64,000 bases of DNA, taken from positions 1,426,001-1,490,000 of the forward strand of contig JAGMUV010000010.1 of assembly GCA_020744425.1 (NCBI GenBank), written 5' to 3'. Of this stretch, positions 24,313 through 34,428 are shown piece by piece; the first letter of the stretch is position 1; each line of letters starts with the position of its first letter. The notes beneath the pieces are model-generated. The model made no database searches and had not been told where the DNA came from. It saw only the letters and a program-made list of their open reading frames with translations. Made by a program: the position numbers and the translations under genes. Origin of the DNA: Dactylonectria macrodidyma (Eukaryota > Ascomycota > Sordariomycetes > Hypocreales > Nectriaceae).

Positions 24313-26581
24313 CTTGAGTGTGTGAAGAAGAGTGATTGATTGTTGGCAGCTTTGAGTCCTGTCTCAATTTCCCTTTCTCCGAAGGAGTATACTGAGCTAT
24401 ATATTGAAGAAAGTCCTTTCACATGTTTGAGTCGTGGACGTACCTAAATTGTGCGCTTGTCGTCGCCAAGGCACCTTGGCTGGAGGACATGATGGGCACG
24501 AAGCTGAAGCGTATGTGCTCCTAGGCCGTATTGAATACTTGGGTGTTACCCTTGTCGGCAGAAGTGCCGGAATAGATGATGACTTGAATGTGAGTTCAAT
24601 GTATCTCAAGTGTTTAGGGGGCCTCGTTGGGTAGTTGCACGGAAGAGAGAAAGTCGCATGGGTAGGCAGAGCAGTCTCTAGCCTTATAGCTGTTGGGATG
24701 CGAATAACCTCTCAAGATGCATCAGGTCTGACTCCTTCTTACTGCACCAGAGAGTTTATTAATTGAATTTAATGCCATGTATGTGATAGAGCCATGGGTC
24801 CTCGAATCGTGGATGAAATTGCGACTACCGCCTTCCCCCTACCCCCCCCCCCCCCCCCAATTTCCACCGGCCCGAATGTGTCAAACGCAGAGAACACGCA
24901 ATTACAATTACACAATGAGAGAAACACCATAGCCGTACACGTCAGAAACTATATATTGTGCATGTGCTTTGTGTTCTCTCAAAGGCAACCCGCTTCCACA
25001 AACCCGATGCGGACAAAATTATCAAACTTTAATCGTTGTTGCCCGAAGTGGGCCCGAAGCTTGGTAATGTATATCAAGACGGCAGTTTTCTTGTATTTCC
25101 AAGGCATTAACCCTGATAGACATTATCTACTAAAGTGAAGATGAGCACCTGGGCTTTTGTGCTGCTGGACGTGACAAGACGATTACAGAGGCACGTTGGT
25201 ATGACTACTGTGGAGCCACCAGCTTGTGCTTCTGGTCAAGCACAGCAGTAAGTCGGGAGTACAGGTACGTGTATGTATGTGTTGGTGTAAGGGCAGCGTA
25301 AACTCGGCACCCGAACTTAGAACCTGGCAATTGGACTTGATAAGAAGTCTGATCGGTAGATCGTGTCTTGAAAGCCCAACCCAATGCTACACGACACAGC
25401 AACCTTATCAACATAACCCTTCTAGCTGCACCACCGGAAGTGTCATTCTGCCTCCACCTACCTCATGTAAGGTAAAACCTTGCTTGGAGTGGGCGCCTGG
25501 ATTTTTGGTCTATTGAACATAACCTGTGGTCGCAATGACGATGGGAGCGACGAAAAGCACGGCGATACTTGATGATTCACTTGAGAATACCGCAAAATCT
25601 CAATAAGTCTATACACCACATCATCTCGACTAGTCACAAAGAAGTTGCTTTAATTCTCGTAAATGCCTCACGGAGCTTATATTGACAGCCTTGCTTTCCA
25701 GAGCGATATCCCAATGTTCAAACGCCCATTTGCAACCAGTGATATATTCAAATGGTCTGGCATCCAGTAATGCGGAAGTGCAATCTACCGAGACCTATAC
25801 GCTACTCACATTATGCATTAGTCCATATTCAATCAAGAGAGCGGCAGTGTGCCATAATTTAATAAGCCTGAGTCTATGTCACCCTAGATGGGTATGTCAG
25901 TCTCTTGTGCTATCCTCGACCGGGCACCATGTCGGGCGCTTAGATGTTCAGATGTTGTATGAGGATAAAGAATAACTTACACTAAACTACCAAACCCTAG
26001 AATTTCCATTTTTAAATGTGGAAAAATATAAACCTTGCGGCCGAAATGCCAGTTCCCGCTTCGCAAGGCACCTGGTTTCATGAGCCACGATTGTGAAAAG
26101 AATGAAGCAATATAAGATAGTAAGACTGCTTCATGGGTGTTGAATGTACATAGTTGGACATCAGGTGGAAGCATCAAGTGAGACAGGGAGGCAAAGAATC
26201 CAGCATAAATCGAGGCCTGTAGGTTGGCATTCTCAATGAAGTTTTCAATGAGCTTGTGGGCTAGTACTAAAAGTACTGTGAGAGGGGAGCATTTTCTAGA
26301 TAGCTGATCCATAAATCCATAGTCTACAGCCCACCATTAAACAGATCCCTGATGTCTGGGGCAGTGGTGGAGGGATTTGACGTCACCGAGAACCATATGT
26401 TCGGAGGAGCTGGAGATATGAACGTGGTATAACATGATAGCTTCTTCTTGCAAGCTGAAGATTTTGGGTGGGATATAAATTGGTGAAATAATTTCGATAT
26501 GTCATGAGTCATGGTGGTCAAGCTTCATTAACATGTTGCTTGTGAAAAGCCACTACTGGATAGCATTCATGGGTTCCTTGA
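24313..26581. other. Intergenic with a poly-C tract
   Basis: About 2.3 kb without a recognised gene. A run of 17 C lies at 24842-24858, prone to sequencing and replication slippage. Minus-strand frames at 25977-26521 show no known motif. Confidence 0.5.
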
Positions 26582-27770
26582 TCACGCAACCTCACGCATC
26601 ACCACTTCTGGTACCCTCCGCCTAGTCCATGCTGAGAACAAGAGACACGCTCGTGTAGCCGACAGTTCCTTCTTCCCAACGAGCTTCCACCCAGGATTGT
26701 CAGACACGACCTTTGCAGGAACTGACTCTTCGCTGAAGTCAACTAGGACGCCGGCCGGAGAGTCGCTCAGGAGCCTAGTTAGAACATGCTCGCTGGAATA
26801 CTCGGCGGATTTAGGGCAGCAAATGACTAAGCTGGGTTGCGATTTCTGACTAGCAAAGTTGAGACCGGGGAAGTCTGCTGCTATAGATTGTATTAGGTTT
26901 GACTCCAAAAGTTGAACAGTCTTGTATCCGATCTTCTCAGCGGCAAGACACGCTGAACGAACGGCAACGGGATCATCGCCGCCAACAATAACCACATATG
27001 AGTCTGAACAGTCTTTATGTAGACCAGCTCGCAGCGCACTTTCGTGGATTACTCTCTAAGAGAGGTTTTCGAGGTTTTCGCCAACCAACGCTGGCTTGCT
27101 GGCCGCGTTTGAGTCCTTAACCAGTATCGTGTCAACGGAACCGAGCCTCTGCACATCTTCCGAGATGTCCCCAGGGAAGCCTTGACGATTGAAGCCGGTG
27201 AAGCTGGCCGTGGCTGCTCCACCAAACTTGGGGCTCTGAATAGCCCGAGGGAACACTTTCTCATCTCGATGAAAATTGAAGCCATGAGGTAGGCCAAGTT
27301 CTCTGAACCCAGCCTAAAGGATGCTTCCAACGATTTCTCCAGATTGTTCAGAACCAACCATGGCGTACTCACACGATGGCAGCTGGCCTACTAGGTGCTG
27401 CGCAGGATGGGCCTCCGCAAGAGTCAACTGCCTAGGCGCAGACGGCGCGGGGAGTAGTTTATGCGTCACCAGAGATTGGCGACAGGAGTCTAGAGAGTTG
27501 GCCATGTTGGCCCATGCCAACTGCCAGTGTGGTTTCGGGCTCTCTGCCAGGTGCTTCTTCACGAACAAGGCTAATTCATGGCAGTCATATACGTCCACAG
27601 ATAGGATGCTAAGCTTGATGATGTCTCGGGCAATGCTAGCAAGCCCTAATATCCCAGGTAGTTGTCCGACATACTCACCGCCAAATCTATCGGCCAAAGC
27701 GTACTTCTCGTGCAGAGTAAAACTCGTCCATCGGATTCCCCCTCGTATCTCATCTTCGAGAAACTGGACT
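26582..27770 (-). pseudogene. Quinate repressor-like (QutR/qa-1S type) pseudogene, 5' truncated
   Basis: One continuous minus-strand frame resembles the last two domains of the pentafunctional AROM protein. The 3-dehydroquinase-like part is seen in RDIIKLSILS, SLVTHKLLP and QLTLAEAHPAQHLVGQLP. The shikimate-dehydrogenase-like part follows: AGFRELGLPHGFNF, FGGAATASFTGFN, GSVDTILV, LVGENLEN, the nucleotide-fold strand VVIVGGDDPVAV, and a C-terminus ending VPEVVMREVA. The usual substrate motif SHSRSP is replaced (SEQSGEIV). That loss is typical of the quinate repressor, an inactive AROM relative that controls quinate catabolism. Two in-frame TAG codons (27316-27314 and 27058-27056) interrupt the frame, each explainable by CAG to TAG. 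The kinase-like N-terminal domain is not found upstream. An old AROM duplicate is the main alternative. Confidence 0.65.
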
Positions 27771-28880
27771 CGGGTGGTACGCCTCGCTCTTAGATTTTGC
27801 GGGGCCCGGCGATCGCGGCGCGCTTCTTCCCAAGTTCCGAAGGCAGCTGAACCTGATCGTGGTTGGCGATCCAGTCTGCAACCTCGTCAGGACCCCTGCC
27901 CGAAATGACGGGATTGATTCCAATCCCAAGTCCGAGACTGGGGCAGAATTTGGAGGTGAGCTCGGGCTGTTCGGATTGCATAGATGGTTGGTTGAGATAA
28001 TAGATACCGCTCTGAAGGCCACGTAGAGTCGAGGGGAGAATTCGAACCACAGATGCGGGAAGAAGATGTGAGGGGAGTCAACGATGACATACGCAATGAA
28101 TAAGGGCGAGGCCAGTCAGCGGTGGGGCACCCGCATGTCATTTATTTACTAGTCGAGCGGGGATAATGAGGGTGATTGTTGACAAGGTGTGGCAGAAACA
28201 GATGAGATTTCAGAGGCGGACCTTCATGCAGGCCGACTGATAGAATCTTAGTCTAGATGCGATGCAAATATTACTGATTCTCTGTAAATGAAACTGCCTA
28301 CTTTACATTTTATTAAGTTCTTTCTTTTTCTTCTTGTCCTTAGCCTTGATTTTTAATAGCATAGAAGTGCAAGCATAGTTATCAGAACTAAGATCGTGAG
28401 TTGGCAGGAGCTTTGGCTCTGGCTTAGGCTCGTCAACTATCAAGACTTCAATAACTGCACGATCCTTTTAACAGATAAATGAAGCACACGTGTCACAAAA
28501 ACTTAACAAGAATATAAATTTTATTCCTTCTATCGCCTAAGACTCTAGAGAAAGCTATCTATATGCCATATATTTACTTAGTAGATGTAGGACAGTCGAC
28601 CTTGTAGTACATCTCCCGCGTTATCTCAAGCAGCGCCCTAAAGTGGTTCCTCTGAGTATCTATAGATAAGATCTATAAGTTGGAAGGATAAAGGAAAGAA
28701 ATGAAATAGGTACTTCAGAAGGGAATAGGTGTTTTGCAGCCTAGTAGCGTCAGACGCTCATGGGTTGCGGGGAACCCTGGGGGCATGTTCAGTGGACATA
28801 TAGGGGAACCATCCTTTCGTGATTAGATCTGTGCCGGTTGGTCCAGCCTGTTGTTCCTGTCGCCCAATCTAACAGGTGAT
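27771..28880. other. Decayed or intergenic stretch
   Basis: From 27771 to about 28140 there are short minus-strand frames that may be remnants of the upstream part of the repressor-like gene, but frames shift and no motif is certain. From 28250 the sequence is AT-rich and holds no recognised gene. Confidence 0.4.
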
Positions 28881-29582
28881 CTAGGCGCACCTAAGATCGA
28901 TACCGGTTCCAACAAGCGTTGCAACCGCAGGGGGGAAAATGAACGAGGCGATGGCCTTGGCCACTACCTCGACCGCACCACAGGCGCCCTTTTGCTCTGC
29001 GGTATCAGATCGGAAAGCGATCCTCAAAAAGTTGGACGAGACAACGCCATTCTTGGTGACGGAGACGTTCATAAGGGACGGGACTTTATGTCCCTTAGTG
29101 AGGGTGCGGCATCGTGAATTCGGCCCATCGGGGCAATGACACGAGTTTGTTGCGCCACATCCATTAGGGCCAACAGCAGGACAATTAGTGCTAATAGTTT
29201 CAGCGCAGCAGTCTTTCCAAATGTTATATGCGTGTTGATCGGCCAATCGTCGAAGTGATTCCCATGCTGCTTCAACCATAGCATCTCGGTATTCGTGGTG
29301 TTTGCCATTGACATCATCCCAAGCTCCCTCAATCGTAAGAGTCACATGGTGGTCAGTGTGGCCGTTGAAGTGGCAAGGCTTGTTCTGGGTTGCAATAGCT
29401 GGGGGGCCGACCGTGACAGCCTCTTTGTTTCCAGCGGCTGCATAGATGGCCTGCCAGGTCTCCTTGAAAAGGTCCAGGTCTCCGACGTCAATCAGGTCAT
29501 CGCTACTCCTGACATGGACGTTAAAGGCATGGATAACCGGAGCCAAGGCGGCAAGCATAGGAATAGCGGCGGTGAGCTTCAT
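28881..29582 (-). CDS. Small secreted cysteine-rich protein, unknown function
   Basis: A single-exon gene of 233 aa. The N-terminus MKLTAAIPMLAALAPVIHA is a strong signal peptide with a likely cut after Ala19. The mature part has ten cysteines, most packed in a central stretch (KDCC, TNC, NGC, NSCHC, SRC), and two more near the C-terminus (KGAC, LRC), which suggests several disulfides and secretion. It also has HVTLTIEG and GHKVPSLM segments and a hydrophobic C-terminal run AVATLVGTGI. I recognise no enzyme motif. Size, secretion and cysteine content are those often seen in effector-like or defence-related fungal proteins, but that is inference. The start codon is followed at once by the secretion signal, and the upstream region carries a 15-bp minisatellite that probably lies in the leader or promoter. 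Confidence 0.75.
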   Translation of the reverse strand: MKLTAAIPMLAALAPVIHAFNVHVRSSDDLIDVGDLDLFKETWQAIYAAAGNKEAVTVGPPAIATQNKPCHFNGHTDHHVTLTIEGAWDDVNGKHHEYRDAMVEAAWESLRRLADQHAYNIWKDCCAETISTNCPAVGPNGCGATNSCHCPDGPNSRCRTLTKGHKVPSLMNVSVTKNGVVSSNFLRIAFRSDTAEQKGACGAVEVVAKAIASFIFPPAVATLVGTGIDLRCA

Positions 29583-29670
29583 GATCTGTCAAGATGGTTA
29601 ATTTTGGAAAGGCTTTTTGGGGTGTGTATTTGGAACTTACGTCTGTATGACGAGCGAAAATGTTATGATA

Positions 29671-29745
29671 GAGCGTGGTATGATAGAGTGTGGTATGATA
29701 GAGCGTGGTATGATAGAGCGTGGTATGATAGAGCGTGGTATGATG
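29671..29745. repeat. 15-bp minisatellite upstream of the secreted-protein gene
   Basis: Five head-to-tail copies of GAGCGTGGTATGATA, with one internal T variant and a G ending the last unit, plus a partial sixth. They lie 89-163 bp upstream of the start codon at 29582 on the minus strand, so they fall in the 5' leader or core promoter. Copy number could alter expression (inference). Confidence 0.9.
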
Positions 29746-29929
29746 GAGCGGGTGGTTTCTTGTGAAAGGACTCTTTGGTAATGTAAACTTAAGATGATTG
29801 TTGCTGTTGAAAAGGTGTCCAGGACGAGGCAGTCGTGCCGAGTTTTATAGAACAGAGAGTGGCTGCCAGTATTCCTCAACGGCAGTGCCTTGAGCCAAAA
29901 ACTCTTAGTATGCTTTGATGTGTTCTGAG

Positions 29930-30520
29930 ACTAGTCTTCCCCTCCCGAATAGCTTCTGCCGAGAATATACTACATGACAAATACATCTGCCGAGAATATG
30001 ATATAAACTAACCTGTAAAATTGAAACTACATTGACGAGAACTTAAAATAGGTAGTTTAATATAGCGGTGAAATTTCTGCCCTTAGAAGGCCCGACGACA
30101 ACCTTTCTTGCCAACCCCCCCTCCCCTGCATAGCCTCTGCCAAGAATCATGAGACAAAGGGTCCTAGTAGTACTAGTTGTATGCTGTTAGCTGGAAAGCA
30201 AGTAGCTTCCACTGTGGCCCTAGTAGTACACGCACCCGGAGGAGGGACTGGAGGCTCAACAGTTGAAGGAAAAGAAAAAGACCAACAATAGATCAACAGC
30301 GCAGACCAAATACCCAGCCCACAGGTTTAATAACTTGGGAAGTACTAAAGTTTCCGTCCCAAATATAATACATGACAACACATACCTGCTGAGAATACGG
30401 TATAAACTAACATACAAGATTTGAACTAATTAAATACGAGAACTGAGAACAAGTGGTTTAATCTGGCGGCGGACTTTTCTTCCTTTGTAAGGCGCTATGA
30501 TATCCTTTCTCTCCCCAGAC
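29930..30520. repeat. Diverged direct repeat of about 150 bp
   Basis: The stretch around 29965-30115 (CTGCCGAGAATATGATATAA, then AACTAACCTG, then TAGTTTAATATAGCGG) recurs around 30361-30515 (CTGCTGAGAATACGGTATAA, AACTAACATA, TGGTTTAATCTGGCGG) in the same orientation. A third partial match (CATAGCCTCTGCCAAGAATC) lies near 30127. No coding frame is shared. This looks like an old duplicated non-coding or transposon piece. Confidence 0.6.
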
Positions 30521-30810
30521 CCGGGTACGTGGCTCGCCAGCTAACGGTTTTTGGACACCCCATGTCAAAGTAAGTTAGTGCTCAATTTGCGTGACTCCTT
30601 TAGACTGCGACAGCTTCCAGTCTTACTAAAAATGGATGCACCCCCGCAATGCCCTGGTTCCCCCAACGGTCCGATTATGCAGGCAAACTACAGATGCACC
30701 AGTCATCGCCTTTTCTTGGGTTGGACAAAGCGTCCAGAACTCTGACCTCCGCCCTTCGTTTTCAGTAGCTCCCAAAGCTACGTGGAACCCACGCGGCGTG
30801 AACTCAATAC

Positions 30811-31162
30811 CGACTCACTTAGTTATCGGCGTTCTCACCTACCAAGGTACGCTGATCGAAATCTATACCGCCTCACAACTTCGCCGTTTCCCCCTCGGTC
30901 AGCCCGTGGCCTGGAATCGGCCTAGCCGATGTGCCCTTCACGATTGCACCATGGCGCCATCAGGATTAGGCTTGCTGGCCACGGGGGGAAGGCTTACCCG
31001 TCGGCTTATCGTCATCCTGAGTTGTCGCATGATGGCGCGCTCTCATCCTGAGGAGCCTTGATCTCTTGCTCGGAGGTTTCCATTCATCCGCGGAGCAAAT
31101 CGTCGAGGAGTCAGGACGAAGCGTACCTTGTGGGGCTAGAACGCCGATAACTAAGAGGACTC
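30811..31162. repeat. Imperfect 43-bp inverted repeat around a 266-bp spacer
   Basis: The arm at 30811-30853 contains CTTAGTTATCGGCGTTCT and ends AAGGTACGCT. The arm at 31120-31162 is its reverse complement with a mismatched central block. No recombinase or transposase frame lies between the arms. It could be the ends of a small degraded element or a hairpin. Confidence 0.6.
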
Positions 31163-32295
31163 AGGACTTTGAGGCTTAAAGAGTGGTCCTGGTTTCGAGT
31201 CGAGCTACCCATACGCGGCCATCCCGAAGATGGTAGCCTTTGGACCCGCATGGCTCAAGGGGGCTAAGACCAAGGCGCTTTGCAAAACACCACGTCGTAC
31301 AAGTCGACAATCTCTACCTGAGGTACGCCGCAGGAAGACTCCCACCATGCGAGCTCACACAGGCCATAACACGGTTCCTTTAATTAGAAATGCCTTCGCC
31401 GCCGGTATCCTCGCCTGGCTCAGCTGACTGTCCAGCGTCGCGGCATGCGGCGGCTCGATGCTCTTCCGGCGCAACGGCCTCTTCGCCATGGATCTCAAGT
31501 CGGCCCGGCGCCATGGCCATGACAGACGCTAACCTCCCCCTCGCCCTCTCGCCCAAGCAGGTCGCGCTCGGCTTCTTGCAGGTGGCATCCGAGGTCATGG
31601 CGCGGCCGATCCGTACTAACTGAGGCAAAGGGCCTACAGCCCTTCACTGGCCGACCTCATGCGTGTAGGTCCAGCGGCCTTTATGGTCATGCGGCAGATG
31701 GCTGGCGACGAGACGGACACGGCCCTTTGGCGTGGCCTTTGAAGGGAAGCATGCGTGTGCGAGTTTGATTTCATCTTCTCTAATAAGAGAACCCCGAGGA
31801 CATAGGTACTCCATCCGCATCATCCCTCCTCCCCTTGGCGGCCGGCCTCCTTTAACTTTACCAAATTACTGAAAACGGCAATTAGACGATTCAGACAAAC
31901 CGAGCACGGCTATGTTTGTCGCTGATAGTTTCATGCGCCGGCCGTTTGACTGCAGTCCCTGGCTTATGGTCGGGATGACCGAGCGCGGCGTCTAACGTGG
32001 TGCCGGCTTGGCAACCTGGCTGACAAGGCGGTGATAGGTTTCCTGGGGGCGACGAATGGTCGTCGAAGGTTCTCGAGATTGCCGCTTCAATGCCATTGGG
32101 GAGGAGGTGATGAGAGGGGGCTGCCGCATCCCCACTAGTGACCAGCCAGCCGGTTCACGGTTGCCTCATCTCCATTTCCCAAGGAAGGTGGACGTGTTAA
32201 GATGATAGCATGGAATGATGCAACTAGCTTCATATTTTCCTTCTTTGCACCAAGTGTATCGATAAGGCCGCGAGACCATTCAATCTCCACGTCGA
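31163..32295. other. Gene-free stretch with GC-rich coding-like patch
   Basis: No complete gene is seen. The plus strand at about 31650-31742 reads like protein (LMRVGPAAFMVMRQMAGDE) in a GC-rich context but has stops on either side. It may be the tail of a lost gene. Confidence 0.35.
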
Positions 32296-33092
32296 TCAAT
32301 AGCCGTATAGTAGACCATTTCTTACCGAGCTTGCAGTAAACATAATGGCCAGAAGGATCAAAATGCTGCCTCCTTGGCCTGGGATTAATGATTCTCGACT
32401 CGCTCGATTATATTGAGCGAGAAATGATGGCGTATCAAGGACAGGGAAGAACGGATGGAAAAACTGGAAGTAGGCCGAAATGAATTGATCCAAGTCTTCT
32501 TTGGGTGGCAGATCAAAAACGCCTTTGTTTCTCAAGAACAAAGAGTCTTCGGAATGGTGTTGTCTAATCCTCGGCAACCAAATCCAGATGTAGGATCATA
32601 TGCGGGAACCGGGAGGAGCACACCTTGCTCCTGATCATGGGTGTGCAACCAGGGATTACCATGAGGAGTAAAGGTACGGAAGAAGGAATAATGAGGGACT
32701 TGGTGGAGCATAGCGTGTTCAGACACTGAGCGAGGCAATGGGCGATTCTGGCCATGCTGTTGGCCCTCTGCGACACCGCCCTTTCTGCGGCGTCTTCTTC
32801 TCTCGACACCGGAACATTCAAATCCATGAGCTTGACATTTCGTATATGGCACTCCGATTTCGAGCATTTCGCATCGAACCTTGCGGGCATGACAACTTGA
32901 GCAGGCTTTTGCAGCACGGCGCTTCTGTAGGCTATCCTCGTGGCAAGGTGGAGCCACATTGATCCGCGGCGGTTGATGTGATGAAATGATAGTGCACCGT
33001 GTCCCTTTGAGCCAGCTACCACCGAAGAGGAATGAACAACGAGTAGAAATAGGACAGGGTAAATTACTTAGGGCTGGGCGCCCTTCGACCAA
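32296..33092 (-). pseudogene. Zn2Cys6 transcription factor relic
   Basis: An N-terminal fragment of a cutinase-regulator-like zinc-cluster factor. The cluster reads CSSCHARKVRC, then VPYTKC, then HGFEC: the fourth cysteine is Tyr, explainable by TGC to TAC. An Arg/Lys run follows. The start of the regulatory domain (LPRIRQHHSEDSLFLRNKGVFD, then FHPFFPVLDTPSFL) lies in another frame, so there is a frameshift between about 32600 and 32577. Coding similarity stops near 32318, just before GTAAGA, a possible donor with no matching downstream exon. It is therefore both shifted and truncated at its 3' end. Confidence 0.7.
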
Positions 33093-34428
33093 TGGCTGGA
33101 ATTATAGTTAGCCCGACGCAATAACCGCTCCCACTGTTCTGCCGGGGTTCCTTCAACCGAATTGTTCCGCTCTACAGTAAGGATCCTCAATGCCTGGATG
33201 TAGAGAGCGCTCGTGTCCTATAATCCATCTCTAGCCAGGGAAGTTTTTTAGCATCAACACAGCTTTATCGTGAACTAAAGGGCCGCTGCAAAATAAGGTT
33301 AGTGTAAGTAAGTAGCCCTCTATGCCGTTCTACAATGAGAGTTATTGGACTGGCTCCTCTAGCTCTGAATCCACAATTGGCGAGGGTTGTATGAGTATTA
33401 ATATCATCCTTGTTAAGTACCTAACTGACCTAATCTCAACCTTAGCCGGCAAATTCCTCAACTCCTACCTTGTAGCGGACGCAACCCAGGCGTCAGCCTA
33501 GTATAACCTGCAGTTCGCCGACCGATTTATAGCGAGCATATGGCTTTAGGCTTAGATCCAGTGAAATAACTTAGTGACTGGTCTCTTTAGGCATATGACG
33601 GACTATGCCTCTCCTAGCTAGAAAGTTAAGGATTTAGTTATTGCTTCCTGGATGCTAGCCAGTATTCTTTGATGGAGTAATGGTAGACTTAAGAGACTTT
33701 CAAAGTTTATCTGGATTAAAATTGTTGGACTTGATGGCATGGGAAGAATAAATGAGAACCGGAATGAGGCGCATCTGTTCATGGAGCTCGGTCTTTTGAT
33801 CAGGTTGAGGACATACTGGACAGATCAGCTATATTTCTATCTGTCTGGTCTCTGCGACGGTACCGCAGTGACAGGCAGGGGATTGTGTTTAATGTCGGCC
33901 AATTGGTCGCGAATCGTCAGCCACGCATGTGCACTGCCCTCTTATTACAGAAGGGAAAGTCTTAGTTAAAGTCCGTATTTCGTAGGCCTCAGGTCTGTAA
34001 AAATGGCCGGCGTCCCTACCCTGTAGCGCCAGTGTAGATAAGTACTTGCTTCAACCATGGCCAATTTGCGGTCAGTGCTGATTAGTTAGGTAATATGTCA
34101 ATGTCTCAGACACGTGACCAGCGGCGAGACAGTCGTACAGTCTGATGCAGAGGTTTAATGCAATAGAATGATGATTGATAATGATGTATCCCGTGAAGCA
34201 GGAAATTGTCAACTAGATCAGCAAGGAAGCCCCCTATCGCTATATCTTTGACTTCACCATTAAGGGATCCTGCGGGGGCCTATATTTTTATGCGAGTCAG
34301 GCCGGCAAAGGTCTCTGCCGCCTCACGCTGATTGGTAGAGACAACTAAGAGGATTTACAGTCTCACCTGCTACAGCCAACTTCTCGAACAACAGCATCCC
34401 GAACAGTGGATAGCATTATCGTTACCCC
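33093..34428. other. Intergenic, nothing recognised
   Basis: About 1.3 kb with moderate AT content and many short frames. No motif, repeat or RNA gene was recognised. Confidence 0.45.

Noticed and set aside
24842..24858. Run of 17 C as a possible element end
   Set aside because: No repeat or duplication flanks it; a simple homopolymer is the easier reading.
28020..28060. GGTTCGAATTC on the minus strand, resembling a tRNA B box
   Set aside because: Flanking bases do not form a T stem and no A box lies at the right distance.
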